This document shows, in pieces, positions 45,993 to 57,532 of a DNA stretch of 64,000 bases. The notes under the pieces were generated by a model. It worked only from the letters and a program-made list of their open reading frames with translations. It did not search any database and was not told the origin of the DNA. Numbering within the stretch: position 1 is the first letter of the stretch; every line of letters begins with the position of its first letter. Position numbers and translations under genes: made by a program. Source of the stretch: Conus ventricosus (Eukaryota > Mollusca > Gastropoda > Neogastropoda > Conidae). Location: NCBI GenBank assembly GCA_018398815.1, contig CM031595.1, forward strand, positions 141,611,332 to 141,675,331, given 5' to 3'.

Positions 45993-46073
45993 CAGCTGTA
46001 GATCCAAGCCACTGTCAGGATGAAGTTTCAGGAATTCTGGGAAATGCTGGTCCACCAATGTAGCCAGCTCCTC
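45993..46073 (-). CDS. STK31: STK31-like exon 6
   Basis: 81 nt in phase 0 with acceptor GGGTTTTCAG and donor GTCAGT. It encodes EELATLVDQHFPEFLKLHPD then SGLDLQL, matching the STK31 linker LAQKWFPELPLLHPEIGLL between coiled coil and pseudokinase. Confidence 0.88.
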
Positions 46074-48845
46074 CTGAAAACCCAAAGCAGCAGTCATAAT
46101 TCTCCATGTCTGGTCTCTTGCTCTAGTTTTCTGTGCTTTCGTTCAGTTTATTTTCTGTTGTTACACTACATATCATCCCCCTATTCTTGCTTCCAATCCA
46201 CGTCAGTAAGTTAATGAATTCCAGAAGAAATAAGAAGAAGAACACAGAAACAGCTGAAACACTCGACCAAACTTTGTACCAACAATAAGGTCTTTTATGA
46301 ATATAAATAAAACATAAATCTAAGTAACAAAATTTTCAGATAGACTCAAGAAGATATTAACAAACCCCCTAAAACTTTTTTTAAAAAAACATAAATAAAC
46401 TTCAGAAATGTATACACTGAGCAGAAATCAAATCTTTCTAATTCAAAAGAAAGTTTTATCCATAACATTCATCTATAGACTGTAATGAGTCACAGATAAA
46501 GATCTTTCCTTTAAATCAATGTTTTGCTCTGTAGACTGTAATCAGTCACAGATGAAAATATTTCCTTTACATCAATGCAGTTTACATGTTTTCTTCTTCT
46601 TTTTTTCTATGACACTACGATTAGTTTAGTTACTGTTCAAGAGAGCTGATGGATGGATACTTGCAGGGTTTCTAAAGACTCCCAAGAACAAAATTCAAGG
46701 AGTTTTCAAGGTTGTTGTATTTTCATTCATGACTACAACACATGCACAAAAATTGATGAAGTTACAAACGATCTCCCTTGGTTAAATAGCAGACTACAAA
46801 CCGGGATCTTGACAATGTTGTAAAAATTTGTTTTTATATAATTTTTCATCAACCTGAATGCAGAAAAATCGAACTGCCGTTTCTTTTCGCCACATTAAAC
46901 ATTTCTGGAGCTGATGGCTTGATTTTCAAAGGTTTTCAAGGAGGTTTGGTCAACAGAACCCCATTTTATTGATTTTCAAGGGTTTTCAAGGCCTTGAAAT
47001 TCGCTCTCAGAATTCATGAAGGTTCAAGGTGCGTACAAACCCTGTATTTGTTACTTTTAAGATGACCACTGTCCATTGCATGTATTGTTTTCCCAAATGT
47101 CCCTTGATAAGAAAAAAATTTACTTTAATACTTGGACAACAAAATATCTTAGAACACAGGACACACACTCTGATTATTAACAAAAAATCAACTTAGCCAA
47201 AACATCAGACGCACTGGAATTTTAGGCAGAACTATCACCTCAGTTTACATTTGTATGTCTTATGTACTAGAAACCTAAATGGAAGGAATATTATTCATCA
47301 ACACATTAATGACATTATTCATCAACATAATGCAGAACAGGACATTATGCATCGTTACAAATATGAAGAGACGTTATTCACCAACACATATAAATAACTC
47401 CTTAAATGCGTTCATGAATGGAAAATACACACACATACTGACAGAAAATAACATCATAATTTTGAATAAAATGTAACAAAGTGGTTTTCAATGGCACTGT
47501 TACAGTTGAGAGAATCACACACACACACACACACTGCCAGTAACGAAACTGTTTCCGAGAGCAACAGCCCAGGAACATATGACTTAACATATGGCTGACG
47601 CATGTGCACACAAGAGTGCTGAGAGCGAGATGTAAACACACTCACAGAGAGGGGACAGAGAGGGAACATAGTAACTGACAAGAGACAGACATCCAGCAGA
47701 ATGGAGAGGAGGAAGAGAAAGCAGTCCAACCAAAGCTACACTGCCGCCACTGTGCCTTCCTGAAAAAAATGAAGGGGCGATGATGCATGTCCAAGCGGGT
47801 CAACAGGACAGTCAAATGAAGAGTAAAAGGGGGCACAGGGTGGAAGGAGGGAAAGAGGGAAGGGGAAGGTGGGTAACAGAAGGCGGAAAGAAAGCCTGGA
47901 CAAGAATAATATAATGTGGAACCAGTCTACCTCTCACAGCTATCTGTTACATAAGTCACAGTAATATGATGTACATAAGTCACAGTAACATGATGTGGAA
48001 CCAGTCTACCTCTCACAGCTATCTGTTACATAAGTCACAGTAATATGATGTACATAAGTCACAGTAACATGATGTGGAACCAGTCTACCTCTCACAGCTA
48101 TCTGTTACATAAGAGTCACAGTAATATGATGTGGAACCAGTCTACCTCACAGCTATCTGTTACATAAGTCACAGTAATATGATGTGGAACCAGTCTACCT
48201 CTCACAGCTATCTGTTACATAAGTGTCACAGTAATAAGATGTGGAACCATCTACCTCTCACAGCTATGTGTTACATAAGTGTCACGGTAATAAGATGTGG
48301 AACCATCTACCTCTCACAGCTATCTGTTACATAAGAGTCACAGAGCTGCACTGGTCAAGAATAACCGTCTGTGGTTTCAGAAGCTATATCAAAGGTCACC
48401 GTGGCATTCTCCAGGAAGTCTCTTTCACAACCATGCTGTGTGTGCTTGTGTTGTGGTGTGTGAACCACGTCAAAAAACAAACTATAAAGGTAGATGAAAA
48501 GAAAATACTGTTTTTGGCCAAATGTCTTGCACCTGCAAATTACCCCCCCCCCCCCCCCCCCCAAAAAAAAATGTATATCTATGCGTGATTCACAAGATAA
48601 CCAAACATAATTTCAGTGAACTGTACATGATCAAAACAATTTCACTGCCACAAAGTTCCAATTTATTCCAAACTTACTTCCCTGGCAAAACGATTCTCTC
48701 CACTATTCAAGACAGCCCCCTACTCCCCCTGCCCTGGTCTACCACCAGCACATCACATCTCTTGCTTTATCTATCCATGCAGTCTGCCAACAATCCTCTA
48801 CTTAAGAGTAAACCATCCCCAGCTTTCTTTCAAATTCATTCCTAC
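46074..48845. other. STK31-like intron with a 55/80-bp array
   Basis: About 47925-48350 holds seven or eight copies of GTGGAACCAGTCTACCTCTC then ACAGCTATCTGTTACATAAG and TCACAGTAATAT, with a 26-bp sub-unit duplicated in some. A (CA)n lies at 47517-47534 and poly-C at 48543-48562. The rest is unique, and no exon is seen. Confidence 0.75.
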
Positions 48846-48872
48846 CTTTGTTTTCATGAGCTGTAGCACCAG
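48846..48872 (-). CDS. STK31: Possible STK31-like micro-exon 5 (27 nt)
   Basis: Nine codons, LVLQLMKTK, lie between a pyrimidine-rich acceptor (TCTTCCCTCAG) and a GTAGG donor, in phase 0. The peptide would extend the coiled coil between exons 4 and 6. A 27-nt match with good splice sites can arise by chance, and STK31 has no obvious insert here. Confidence 0.35.
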
Positions 48873-48889
48873 CTGAGGGAAGAGGGTGG

Positions 48890-48930
48890 AGAGAAACAGA
48901 AAAGTACCGAGTGAGAGAGAGAAAGAGAGA

Positions 48931-48961
<31 letters not shown>

Positions 48962-49010
48962 TGAAGAGGGAGAGAGAGAGAGAAAGAGAGAGAGAGAGAA
49001 ACAGACACCA
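48890..49010. repeat. (GA)n-rich microsatellite
   Basis: GAGAGA repeats with a few interruptions, intronic. Confidence 0.95.
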
Positions 49011-49210
49011 CAGGAGCAGTGCGGGAGTTGAACAAGGGGCTGGAGAGGGCGTGCGAATGCAGGAAGGTTCGGAAGAAGAAAAAAAATCCTGCAATTTTTG
49101 CTTCTTCAGCTTAGCGTTTTCACTGTGAACATAGCAATGAAGTGTTCTGATGCCCAATGTAAAATGCCAAGATGAAAATTCAGCAGTTGTCAAATCTGGC
49201 CGTTACTCAC

Positions 49211-49297
49211 CAGTTGCTTCTCCTCCACCATCAGCGTATTGTGGATTTCTGTCTGAATGTCTTCCACCTCCTTTTGGATTTCCTCCACTTCTTCTCT
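49211..49297 (-). CDS. STK31: STK31-like exon 4: coiled coil
   Basis: The reading frame REEVEEIQKEVEDIQTEIHN then TLMVEEKQL has heptad spacing and matches QIEKIKEEITQLRNNVFQEI of STK31. Donor GTGAGT follows 49211. The acceptor is uncertain: the strong TGTGTTCAG site before 49305 would give a frame that meets a stop, so a weaker AG just before 49297 is chosen. An indel near the start is an alternative. Confidence 0.72.
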
Positions 49298-50647
49298 CTC
49301 TCATTCTGAACACATACACACATCACACATTACTTGTAAGTCTACTTTCTGTAGCCATACTATTTTTTTTTAGGCAAACTGAAGCATTAAGATGCAAGGT
49401 TTCAACCAAGCTACTTCAATTCAATGCCACCTGCAGTGCCTCTACACCACGCTAATAAAGGTTTATAAGATTTTTGTTGTTGTTGTTATGTTGAGTGTGA
49501 CTACCTGCAGTACTAAGTGATAGTGATAGAAAGGGTAAATTTAACATGTCCGTTAACGATTTAGTGGCCCCTATGGCATAAAATTGATAAGGATGACACA
49601 GACATTTATGAAGAATACACTGATATGACTTAAGTCAATTCAAACATACGATGACAATGACTTGGATGACCCAGATGAGGTGAGTTGTCATGGATGGTGT
49701 AGGTGGTGGCCATAACACTCAGTCGCAACGATCAGCAATTCACAGACACATGAACATTAAAAACTACATCCACTACTAGATTTCTATACAGAATGCGGTG
49801 CAATCTGGACTAGCCAGCGTTTTTTTTGTAATAGATTGTCCAGCATTCTAGAAAATTTATCACTCAATTTAGTATGTCTTACTCAAAACACCTTGTTAGT
49901 GAAATAAACGTCTGAACTGTACAGTTGTTTCAACTGTATAAGGTCATTTGTCCTCACTATCACTGATTATGTGCTACAGCTGTCTGACAAGAGTCTCCTA
50001 TTAGTTTCAAAACAAACAATGTGGAACAAAGGAATCAAAGAAACATCCCCCCTGAAAGAGAGAGACGGATCTTGACCTTCATTTAACACCACCTAGATGC
50101 AAGATGGAACAAGTCACTACAAACATCGGATCATAAGAAAATCAGCGAAACCCACTGAATGAGGGAGTCTGGAAATCCACAAGCAGTCACACGTGACAAA
50201 GAGACACATGTACTGAACAGGCAGAAAATACCACATCCAAACTCCCCTTCTTTCTCATCCTGACCCTCCCATTTCAATCCCTTCCATCCCCCTTTTTTTC
50301 CCCTAAAAAATAGCAAATATGGTGTAGTATGGGTCAGTCCACAACCAGTGCTGAAACTAGGCTGGATGTAAGCTTGTAACATTTGATGGTCGTAACTAAC
50401 TAAACTGGATACAAACTTGTGACATCTGGTAAATGTATCTAAATATCTAAACCAAAAATCTGCTGCAATACTATCAAACATGTATCGCAGACTATGCACA
50501 TATCTTCACACACACACACACACCTACATGCACACACGCGCGCGCGCACACACACACACACACACTCCTACCTACACACACACACACACTTCTACCTACA
50601 CACACACACACACACCTACACACACACACACACACACACACACATAT

Positions 50648-50687
<40 letters not shown>

Positions 50688-50705
50688 ACACACACACACA
50701 CATAT

Positions 50706-50777
<72 letters not shown>

Positions 50778-50811
50778 GTACACACACACACACATCCACA
50801 CCCTCCCTCAC
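49298..50811. other. STK31-like intron; long (CA)n block
   Basis: Unique AT-rich sequence to about 50500, then CA repeats with TATG interruptions from 50509 to 50792, ending 20 bp from the exon 3 donor. Open frames there are CA-repeat by-products. Confidence 0.85.
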
Positions 50812-51060
50812 CTCCTCAGCATCATGTTTATCAGCCAGTTTGTGCCTCAGTTTAGACTTGAGGGAGCGCAGTGTCTGTCGGTTCTCCAGCAGTACATCAA
50901 GGGAGGGTGCGTTGTCCAGCCAGGGCCTGATGCTGTCCCGCATCGTAGTGAACTCCGTCTGCAGGTGCATCAGCTTGTTCAGGCACAGGATCTCCGCTTT
51001 GAGGTCCTGGTGGACGGCTTTGACCAGAGAGGCTAGGAAACTGCCCTCCTGAGAGTCCTC
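50812..51060 (-). CDS. STK31: STK31-like exon 3: coiled-coil region
   Basis: 249 nt in phase 0, acceptor CACTTGTCAG and donor GTGAGG. It encodes EDSQEGSFLASLVKAVHQDL, KAEILCLNKLMHLQTEFTTM, RDSIRPWLDNAPSLDVLLEN and RQTLRSLKSKLRHKLADKHD ending AEE. The last third aligns well with STK31 (YLNKSPSVDHLLSIKKTLKS and LKALLRWKLVEKSNLEE), which first identified the gene. It is predicted helical, with no membrane segment. Confidence 0.92.
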
Positions 51061-51593
51061 CTGACAAGTGTCACCAAACTGAATTCTCACTGGTTAATCT
51101 TTGAACCTTGTATCAAAACATATTACCAAACTACGTTTTTATTGGTAAACTTGTTGACATACTCCCAACTAACACCAACTTCAAGCTTCAAACCACAGTT
51201 CAATCACTGCACCGTATATCGATTTTGTAACTTTAAAATACTCATTGAAACAATTTCATTTGACTTTTCAACTACCAATCTGTGCATCCACCACTATCAA
51301 TAAAGCACTGATCTGCCTGTGGAGGATAACACTAAATGTCATTTCCATACAGGTTATTTGGGAAAACTTGAGCCTATGTATACATTCATTTATCATATAT
51401 ATGTTCTATCCCAATTTTGACATGCATACCATCTTTTCAGCTCCTTATAAATGTACACACTGTTGGATAATGACACTCAATTCCTATTTATTCAGTCTAA
51501 ATTAAATTCTTGATATACTGGCACTCAATCTTATTACATGCCCTGTACATAATTCTAACAAACACACAGGCACACACATTTGCAGGCACATAC
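51061..51593. other. STK31-like intron, no exon seen
   Basis: Unique AT-rich sequence. Confidence 0.5.
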
Positions 51594-51704
51594 CACATTC
51601 CTGACTGCTATCTCCTGCTGTAGAGAGGCGCGGTACATCTTCATCTGTCTGATCAGGTCAAGGTCACAATCGCCTCTTTCTTCCTCTGGTGTAAGGGACA
51701 GGCT
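51594..51704 (-). CDS. STK31: STK31-like exon 2
   Basis: 111 nt in phase 0, acceptor GTTTGTCACAG and donor GTATGT. It encodes SLSLTPEEERGDCDLDLIRQ then MKMYRASLQQEIAVRNV, acidic then helical. Sequence similarity to vertebrate STK31 is weak here, so the call rests on splice sites, phase and position between exons 1 and 3. Confidence 0.75.
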
Positions 51705-51837
51705 CTGTGACAAACACATATACACACAATGCACAGATCACCATTTCGTTTTCCTCAAGTCAGAGCCCTATAAGTGGTTACTCCCAAGCTGCTCAAAACT
51801 ATCAACTTCTCCATATACAAAATCTAAAACGGCTGGG

Positions 51838-52078
51838 TTGGGTTTTTTTTCTTCTGCTGTCTCATCTTGTGTGCCACCTCAGTGGTATTGTACCTATGCC
51901 GCTCATTCCAAACCCCAGTTCACAGCTACAGCCCAGCCGGCTCGCCATAGCCCCAGCACCGTCAGTCCACAGGGAGCAGTCAATGTCAAGTCGTCAAGAG
52001 GCAACCCACCACAGGAGACACTGCACTGCTGCCGAGTCACTTCGGTGGTGTTCAGTGGTGCCTGTTCTGATCCAACAT
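51838..52078 (+). mobile_element. Dispersed repeat family B, copy 2
   Basis: Matches the reverse complement of 13725-13940 over about 220 bp with moderate divergence. It begins near GTGCCACCTCAGTGG and ends near GGTGCCTGTTCTGATC. Lies in an intron of the STK31-like gene. Confidence 0.75.
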
Positions 52079-52539
52079 ACACAGCACACCCCCTACTAAG
52101 CTCCCTACTGACAACAATATCTGCTTAGTCACAGAGCCAGCATGAGTGAGCTCCCTCCGGACAGCATCACCATGTCCATCCTAAGACAGTCCCCATGAAC
52201 TTGCTGACATCCTCTCCCCTGGCGGAGTCAAACCAATAGACATGGAGGCAACAGAAATTGAAGTCAACATGAGAGCAGGGCATGAAGGGCCACACAATTT
52301 TGAGACTTTTTTTAATTTATGCTGATCGATGAGGATGAGGATGATGAAAATCATGCTATGGATTTCCCTTCTGGTCTGAGACTGCATGACAGGGTTATAC
52401 TCTACGCTTATTTTCATAATGTATCTCAGCGTCAACCAGGCCCTAAAGATACAGACACCTGCAGTGATGGTCAAGAAATCTGAGCGACAATCTCACAGAT
52501 GCATCCATTAAGTGGATGAAACTCGACTGTGCGATCCCA
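52079..52539. other. STK31-like intron, no exon seen
   Basis: Unique sequence between two dispersed repeats. Confidence 0.4.
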
Positions 52540-52705
52540 GTCTTCCCAAATGACCCTGTAGCAAACTCAACTCTGGGTAGGAGAGCCGGTCGGGGCAGAA
52601 AAATCCCGCTGAGAAATGGCTCTGATGAGAATCAAAGCCACAACCTCCCAGCCAAGAGTCTGCAATGCTAACCACTTCACCACAGCGGCAGGTCAGTCTG
52701 TGGTA
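52540..52705 (-). mobile_element. tRNA-derived SINE
   Basis: On the minus strand, TGGTGAAGTGGTTAGCATTG (A-box-like, about 52682) is followed about 35 bp later by GGTTGTGGCTTTGATTCTCA (B-box-like). The body then runs through CAGAGCCATTTCTCAGCGGG. The head looks tRNA-derived; the boxes are diverged enough that it is probably inactive. Confidence 0.6.
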
Positions 52706-52758
52706 TTTCTGTCCAAAGTGTAACTTCATGTCTGAAAACTGACCTTTCCAGTGACAGT

Positions 52759-52819
52759 AAGATAAGATAAGATAATGTTGCTTATAGCCCAGCCGACCGC
52801 AAAGGCCACATCAGGGCTG
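52759..52819 (-). mobile_element. Dispersed SINE/LINE 3'-tail fragment, minus copy
   Basis: The reverse complement reads GCCCTGATGTGGCCTTTGCG then GTCGGCTGGGCTATAAGCAA and a (TTATC)n tail, matching 8113-8171 and 41685-41740. Confidence 0.8.
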
Positions 52820-53156
52820 TCACCACACTTCAACAGAAGTGAAACACATCAGAAAAAACACTGACTTTTCTAACAAAATATACAAAACAATGGCCTTTGA
52901 GAAACCGCTTTAACAGAATGTCACAAGCATAGTGGCGCTTTAACAGAATTACCACACACAAGAAACAAGCACAGACCTTTCTTGTCGGCACTTTCCCAGA
53001 AGAGTCATACTAAACACACACACACACACACAACACCTTTCTGCAGGCAGTGATATCACAAGTGTCATATGCGAAGTGTCAAACATACCAAAACCAAGCA
53101 CCAAACTTCTGAAGACACTTCATCGTAAGTGTCACTCACAGACATCAAGCACTGAC

Positions 53157-53246
53157 CTTTCCAATGGCAGACAACTGAGCCTGAATATTTTCCTGGTGCT
53201 GATCAGAGCACTTCTGAGCCTGCTCAAAATCCTGCTGTTTCTTTGC
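53157..53246 (-). CDS. STK31: STK31-like exon 1 (first visible)
   Basis: 90 nt in phase 0, acceptor TGTGATTGCAG and donor GTCAGT. It encodes AKKQQDFEQAQKCSDQHQEN then IQAQLSAIGK, helical and coiled-coil-like. It is internal, so earlier exons, including those for the Tudor domain that starts STK31, must lie upstream (above 53.25 kb on this strand). I found none before the end of the window. Confidence 0.72.
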
Positions 53247-53584
53247 CTGCAATCACACAAGTCAGGTGACCTCTTGATGAAACTGATGTTTAGCTTTCAT
53301 TGAGATCACAGAACAAAACCAATACGACTATCGACCAGTGAAAGGAATTTTCTCTCATTTCAATCACTGCTATCTCTGCTTGTAAAACATGCATACACAA
53401 AACCACATCACTCATCAGATACACAGTACATCCTTTTCAACATGAACATACAGAAAATCAACACATTCATGTGAACCACTCCACTTTTACTCACAAAGTG
53501 AACATCTATGTGCATACACTAATGACAACACACGAAAGAGAACTACACACTTCCAATCAGCAACAGCAACCTACAATGAGTGGA

Positions 53585-53692
53585 TAATCAGTGTATAAAA
53601 TGATATGGCTGAGCAGTATATAAAGTAACATGGCTGAGCAGTGTACAAATCAATGTGGCTGAGCAGTGTATAATGTAGCTGATCAGTATATT
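53585..53692. repeat. Short tandem array, about 28-bp units
   Basis: ATGGCTGAGCAGTGTATAAA-type units recur about four times, followed at 53692 by TTAACCCTTTCACCACCATA. The latter resembles the terminus of a TTAA-target element, but no opposite end was found. Confidence 0.7.
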
Positions 53693-53835
53693 AACCCTTT
53701 CACCACCATAGACGCCCTTTGGCGATGACAGGGCTGAGCGCTGAAGGCGCCATTTGGCGACTAAGTAGGGTGACCTAACTCCCGATACTCTCACGATCCT
53801 AGTTCATGAGATAAAAAGCCTGCAATAAACATCAT

Positions 53836-55481
53836 CATGGGTGAAACCTGGGAAAATTGAAAATTCTGAAAGGTGGGGGTCCAGGGGGCCGGGAGGCCCC
53901 CTGGCGGGGTCAAGGGCAGAGCCCCTTGTTGGGGTCAGAGGGCGAAGCCCCCTGAAGCTGAAGCATTTTTACATTTTCGTTATTAAAATCAGACCATTTT
54001 GAGGTACTTTCAGCATGTTTTTATAAGTGAAATAAGACTAATGTGTCCCAGAGTAATTTATGCTGCCCCCCCCCCCCCCCAAAAAAAAAAAAAAAAAAAA
54101 AAAAAATGAAAAGAAAACTTGTGAATCATAAAGAATAATAAAAATCACTAAACCAGCATAATTTTGTATGTTATGCAGAATTTACTTACAGACTGGTGCA
54201 TTACTTGTCCAAGGAATGTATTCAGCATTATCCAGCAGCAGCAGGTGTCCAGATGTTCATCACTGAGCAGTTAGGCCTACAAAATTGAAAAAGCCCACTA
54301 TCCAAAAAACAAACAAACCCACAGGTGTTCAAATAATCTTTACAACGCAGATGTCCAAGAACAGTATTCTTATAGCCCACATGATCACATTCATGAAGGA
54401 GTCCATACAGCACATATTAACACAAAACCTTGCAGAAAGTGTCCAAGCCCAGATGCTCAAGCAAGGTATCCTGGAAGTCTATACATTCATATGTCCAATG
54501 TAGTATACACAGCTCATTTAAGTCTTTGAAGCACGTGTCCTCTTATACCTACTTAAAAAACTTTCTAATGGTGCTCTGAACACAAGCCTTCCTTTTCAGG
54601 AGCATCCGTCTATGTTCATCTGCAGTGGGATCTGGATCTGCAGCTGGTATTGGACAAGAGGTACTAACCACTGGCTGGTGGTTAGTAGGTAGAGCGATGT
54701 CACGTCTCTGGGCTGGTGGCTCAACTGTGGATGTTGGACTGGCCTGTTCTGGATGGCTGGCAATGACATCTGGCTGGTTATCAGAGGCTGGAAGTGGAAC
54801 AGAGTCTGCATTGTGCACTTGTGGCTTGACTCTTGGCCGCACATTGGCCTTTCGTCTCACCTGACCTCTGCACCTGACTGTGATGCCTTTGGATTGCCTG
54901 ACCAGTCATTTTGCCTGCTGCTGCTTTTTTGTATTTGACATGCTTTTTGAGTGCCGTTATGCCAGAGCTTCCATACTTGATGTCCTGCAAGCAGACGATG
55001 CACCGGGCAACGCCAGCAGCTGTGGTTTTGCGGCACCAAGTCAGAAATGTGTCGCCCTTTCCCATTTCGCCATCATTGTCCGGACCTCTTTCGTCCAGCC
55101 ATCGCCAAGACCATTTGTTGGGACAGAAGCATCGATCAGCGACATGTCTTCATTCACAGCCACAAACGGCATCGTGCTCAAAGAAGAGAATGAAGTGCCG
55201 CAGATTCAGACTAGATCTAGGTCGACGGGATCGTTCCGACGTGAAGAAGATCGTTGCGACGTGAACACGCTGTAGGCTATCGTGAAAATGGCGCAAATCG
55301 GAAGACAAGTTTTGCAACAACTTGGACGGCGCATGCGCGAGTTGTTCAAGAACGCAGCTTCACCGAAAACTACCCAAAAAAGGAAAATCGACCACAACGA
55401 ACGCCGATGTCCGGATTTCCGGACAAACGACCAATACGAAATCCGGATTCCGGATTTTCCGGACGTGTGGTTTCACCCATG
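53836..55481 (-). mobile_element. hAT-like non-autonomous transposon with 13-bp TIRs
   Basis: Perfect inverted termini CATGGGTGAAACC (53836-53848) and GGTTTCACCCATG (55469-55481). Subterminal GC-rich palindromic words lie on the left (53873-53955), and CCGGATTTCCGGAC-type palindromes on the right (55410-55465). It carries a zinc-finger gene fragment but no catalytic core. Flanks CATCAT and CATCTC are only a partial direct repeat. A poly-C plus poly-A tract lies at 54065-54105. Confidence 0.75.
54549..55180 (-). pseudogene. Zinc-finger protein remnant of hAT-like element
   Basis: On the minus strand, MPFVAVNEDMSLIDASVPT is followed, after a one-base shift, by KWSWRWLDERGPDNDGEMGK, then TFLTWCRKTTAAGVARCIVC and LQDIKYGSSGITALKKHV. 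The KWxWxWL plus C-x2-C...H layout matches the ORFs at 29504-29857 and 57157-56830. In another frame a Pro/Ser-rich stretch ends QSTIRKFFK at 54549. Frame changes show it is broken. Confidence 0.65.
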
Positions 55482-55486
55482 CATCT

Positions 55487-56722
55487 CAGAGATGGGATTC
55501 TCATAATGTGAAAAAGGAGGAAAAAAAGTGGCGGGGGTCCGGGGCCGCTGAAGGCCCCCGGTGGGGTCCAGGGGCAAGGCCCCTGGTGGGGTCAGGGGCG
55601 AAGCCCCCTGAAGCTGAAGATTTTTTAGAATTTAACCTGCAAAAATCAGCATCTGAGACACCAAATATTCAAAAGTATTAATAACCTTGATCCTACAAAA
55701 AAAAAGACTTTCTCACCTTCGCCATTGATGTCTGTCAGGAAATCATGAAGACCATTGACACAGGATTGGTGATTTTCCAGTTGCTAATAGTCACACAATT
55801 TTCCAGCAGTCGCAAGTCAGTTTCTCATTACTGTCCTTCACATCACCACATTTCAGCGAGCAGTTTAGTTTCTAATAGTAATAGCCATCCTTCAAAATAC
55901 TTATTAAAAAAGTTTACCTGAACACCAATCAAATAATTTCTTATAGTTGTCCTTCAAAATACCACGGAGGATTCTGATTCCTTTATAGAATAATATAAGT
56001 GAGAGTTGACTAAGGATCATATTCAAAGTGTGCAAATTGTGAAGGTTTAACTCATTGTGTGCCCACAAGCAGTTTTTTTTTCTTTTTCAACTTGATCCAT
56101 CTCTATTACAATAAGAAAAAAAACACTTTCACACTTCTGATACTCCTCAACATTAATGATGTCACTTGCTAAATCTAGTCACCAGAGTATAAGTATGCAT
56201 GCATATCTGCGGTCTGCTCGTTTGTATGAATGTGTGTAACTGATTTTTCCCCCCATGATATCTATACCAGAAAAGAAAAGATTTTTGTGACGCGTTGGTA
56301 TAGGTAAAAAACATTATTCTTATTATTATTACTACTACTACTACTATTACTTTTTCCGTACTATCGTCTGTTTGTTTACTTATGTTTTGTTTGCTTGTCT
56401 GTAGAATGTCAATAACACCCTTGCAATTTTTTTGTTTTGATCTCTCTCTCACTAAAAATAGTTTGTTGTATGCTATTATTAGGCCTACGTAAAATATTGA
56501 CAACACAATTGTGTATACTGTGACATTGATGTAACCTGTTTTTTCAAAGAGAACCTTCATTGCAAAATAATCAGCTTGATGACTGTGGGCATTACATCAA
56601 GAAGAAGAAGAAAAAAAAAAAAAAGGGGGGGGGGGGGTTTCTACAGATTCATCATATCTATCTGGAGAAAACCTGCAATATTATTAATATCATTACTTCA
56701 ACAAAACAATAGCATTACTCTT

Positions 56723-56787
<65 letters not shown>

Positions 56788-57532
56788 GGGGTGGGAGTGG
56801 GGTGGTGGGTAGACTCGCCGATGCTCCAAACGATCCAAGAGTCTCGTTTGTAAGACGATCTTTCACTCTTGCTAGGTGCTTTTCAGCAAGAACGTGGTTG
56901 ATCAATGCTGACTTGCCCCGTGAGCCATACTTGATCGCGTCATTACACCATGTGCAGACTGCTTGTCCTGGATAGGTAATTTTCCTCATAAAGTCTTTCA
57001 GTCTGAGAATCACACTGTGGCTGACGGCGCCTTTGGAACTGGTCAGCATCACTTTTGCGCTCACTTCCTCCTCCAACCACTTCCAAGTCCATTTGTTTTT
57101 AACTGAAGCATCGACTTGCTTCGCAAGAACTTTCTCGCTTTCTGCTATCTGACGAAACATTCTGGTTTTCGCCACTCTCGTCAAACCGAAAGAAAAGGGC
57201 GTCAGGAAAAATATTCGCAAACAGTTTGCCGCGTTCTCAAACATCAACTTCCGCTTTGATGGTTTCGGTTAACCGCAGAATGAAAACAAAGACAGCAGTC
57301 TCGACCGGCCCAAGCAGAAACCGGAAACATCCATTTGCGAACGGATCAATTGAGAACACAATATCGATCGACCTCTCGCCGTACATTTAACTTCATCACA
57401 AACCTACCTCTACCCCCCCCCCCCCCCCCCCCCCCCCAATTTTCTCAATGGATTTACACTGATCTCAAAAACGACCCCTGGGGCCATCAAAAAGACGGAA
57501 ATCCGCCAATCGGCGGAAAAATCCCATCTCTG
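55487..57532 (-). mobile_element. Transposon with CAGAGATGGGATT ends, copy 2
   Basis: Ends CAGAGATGGGATTCTCATAA (55487) and AAATCCCATCTCTG (to 57532) match those of the nested element at 28858-30234. Both carry GC-rich words, AGCCCCCTGAAGCTGAAGAT, the same zinc-finger ORF, and a poly-C tract followed by CAATTTTCTCA. This copy has about 870 bp of extra internal sequence (about 55960-56830), including (GA)n at 56730-56786. It begins only five bases after the previous element ends. Confidence 0.85.
56830..57160 (-). CDS. Zinc-finger ORF of copy 2 transposon
   Basis: About 110 residues from MFRQIAESEKVLAKQVDASV. It is nearly identical to the ORF at 29504-29857 up to the finger CTWCNDAIKYGSRGKSALIN, then continues LAEKHLARVKDRLTNETL, which copy 1 lacks. 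It runs into low-complexity sequence from the GA repeat, so the true C-terminus (or next exon) is not visible. No transposase core is present. Confidence 0.6.

Noticed and set aside
50480..51052. Plus-strand open frame of about 190 codons
   Set aside because: His/Thr repeats from (CA)n that then run antisense through a real STK31-like exon.
53692..53800. TTAACCCTTT terminus of a piggyBac or Kolobok-like MITE
   Set aside because: Only one end is visible; no inverted partner or TTAA duplication found.
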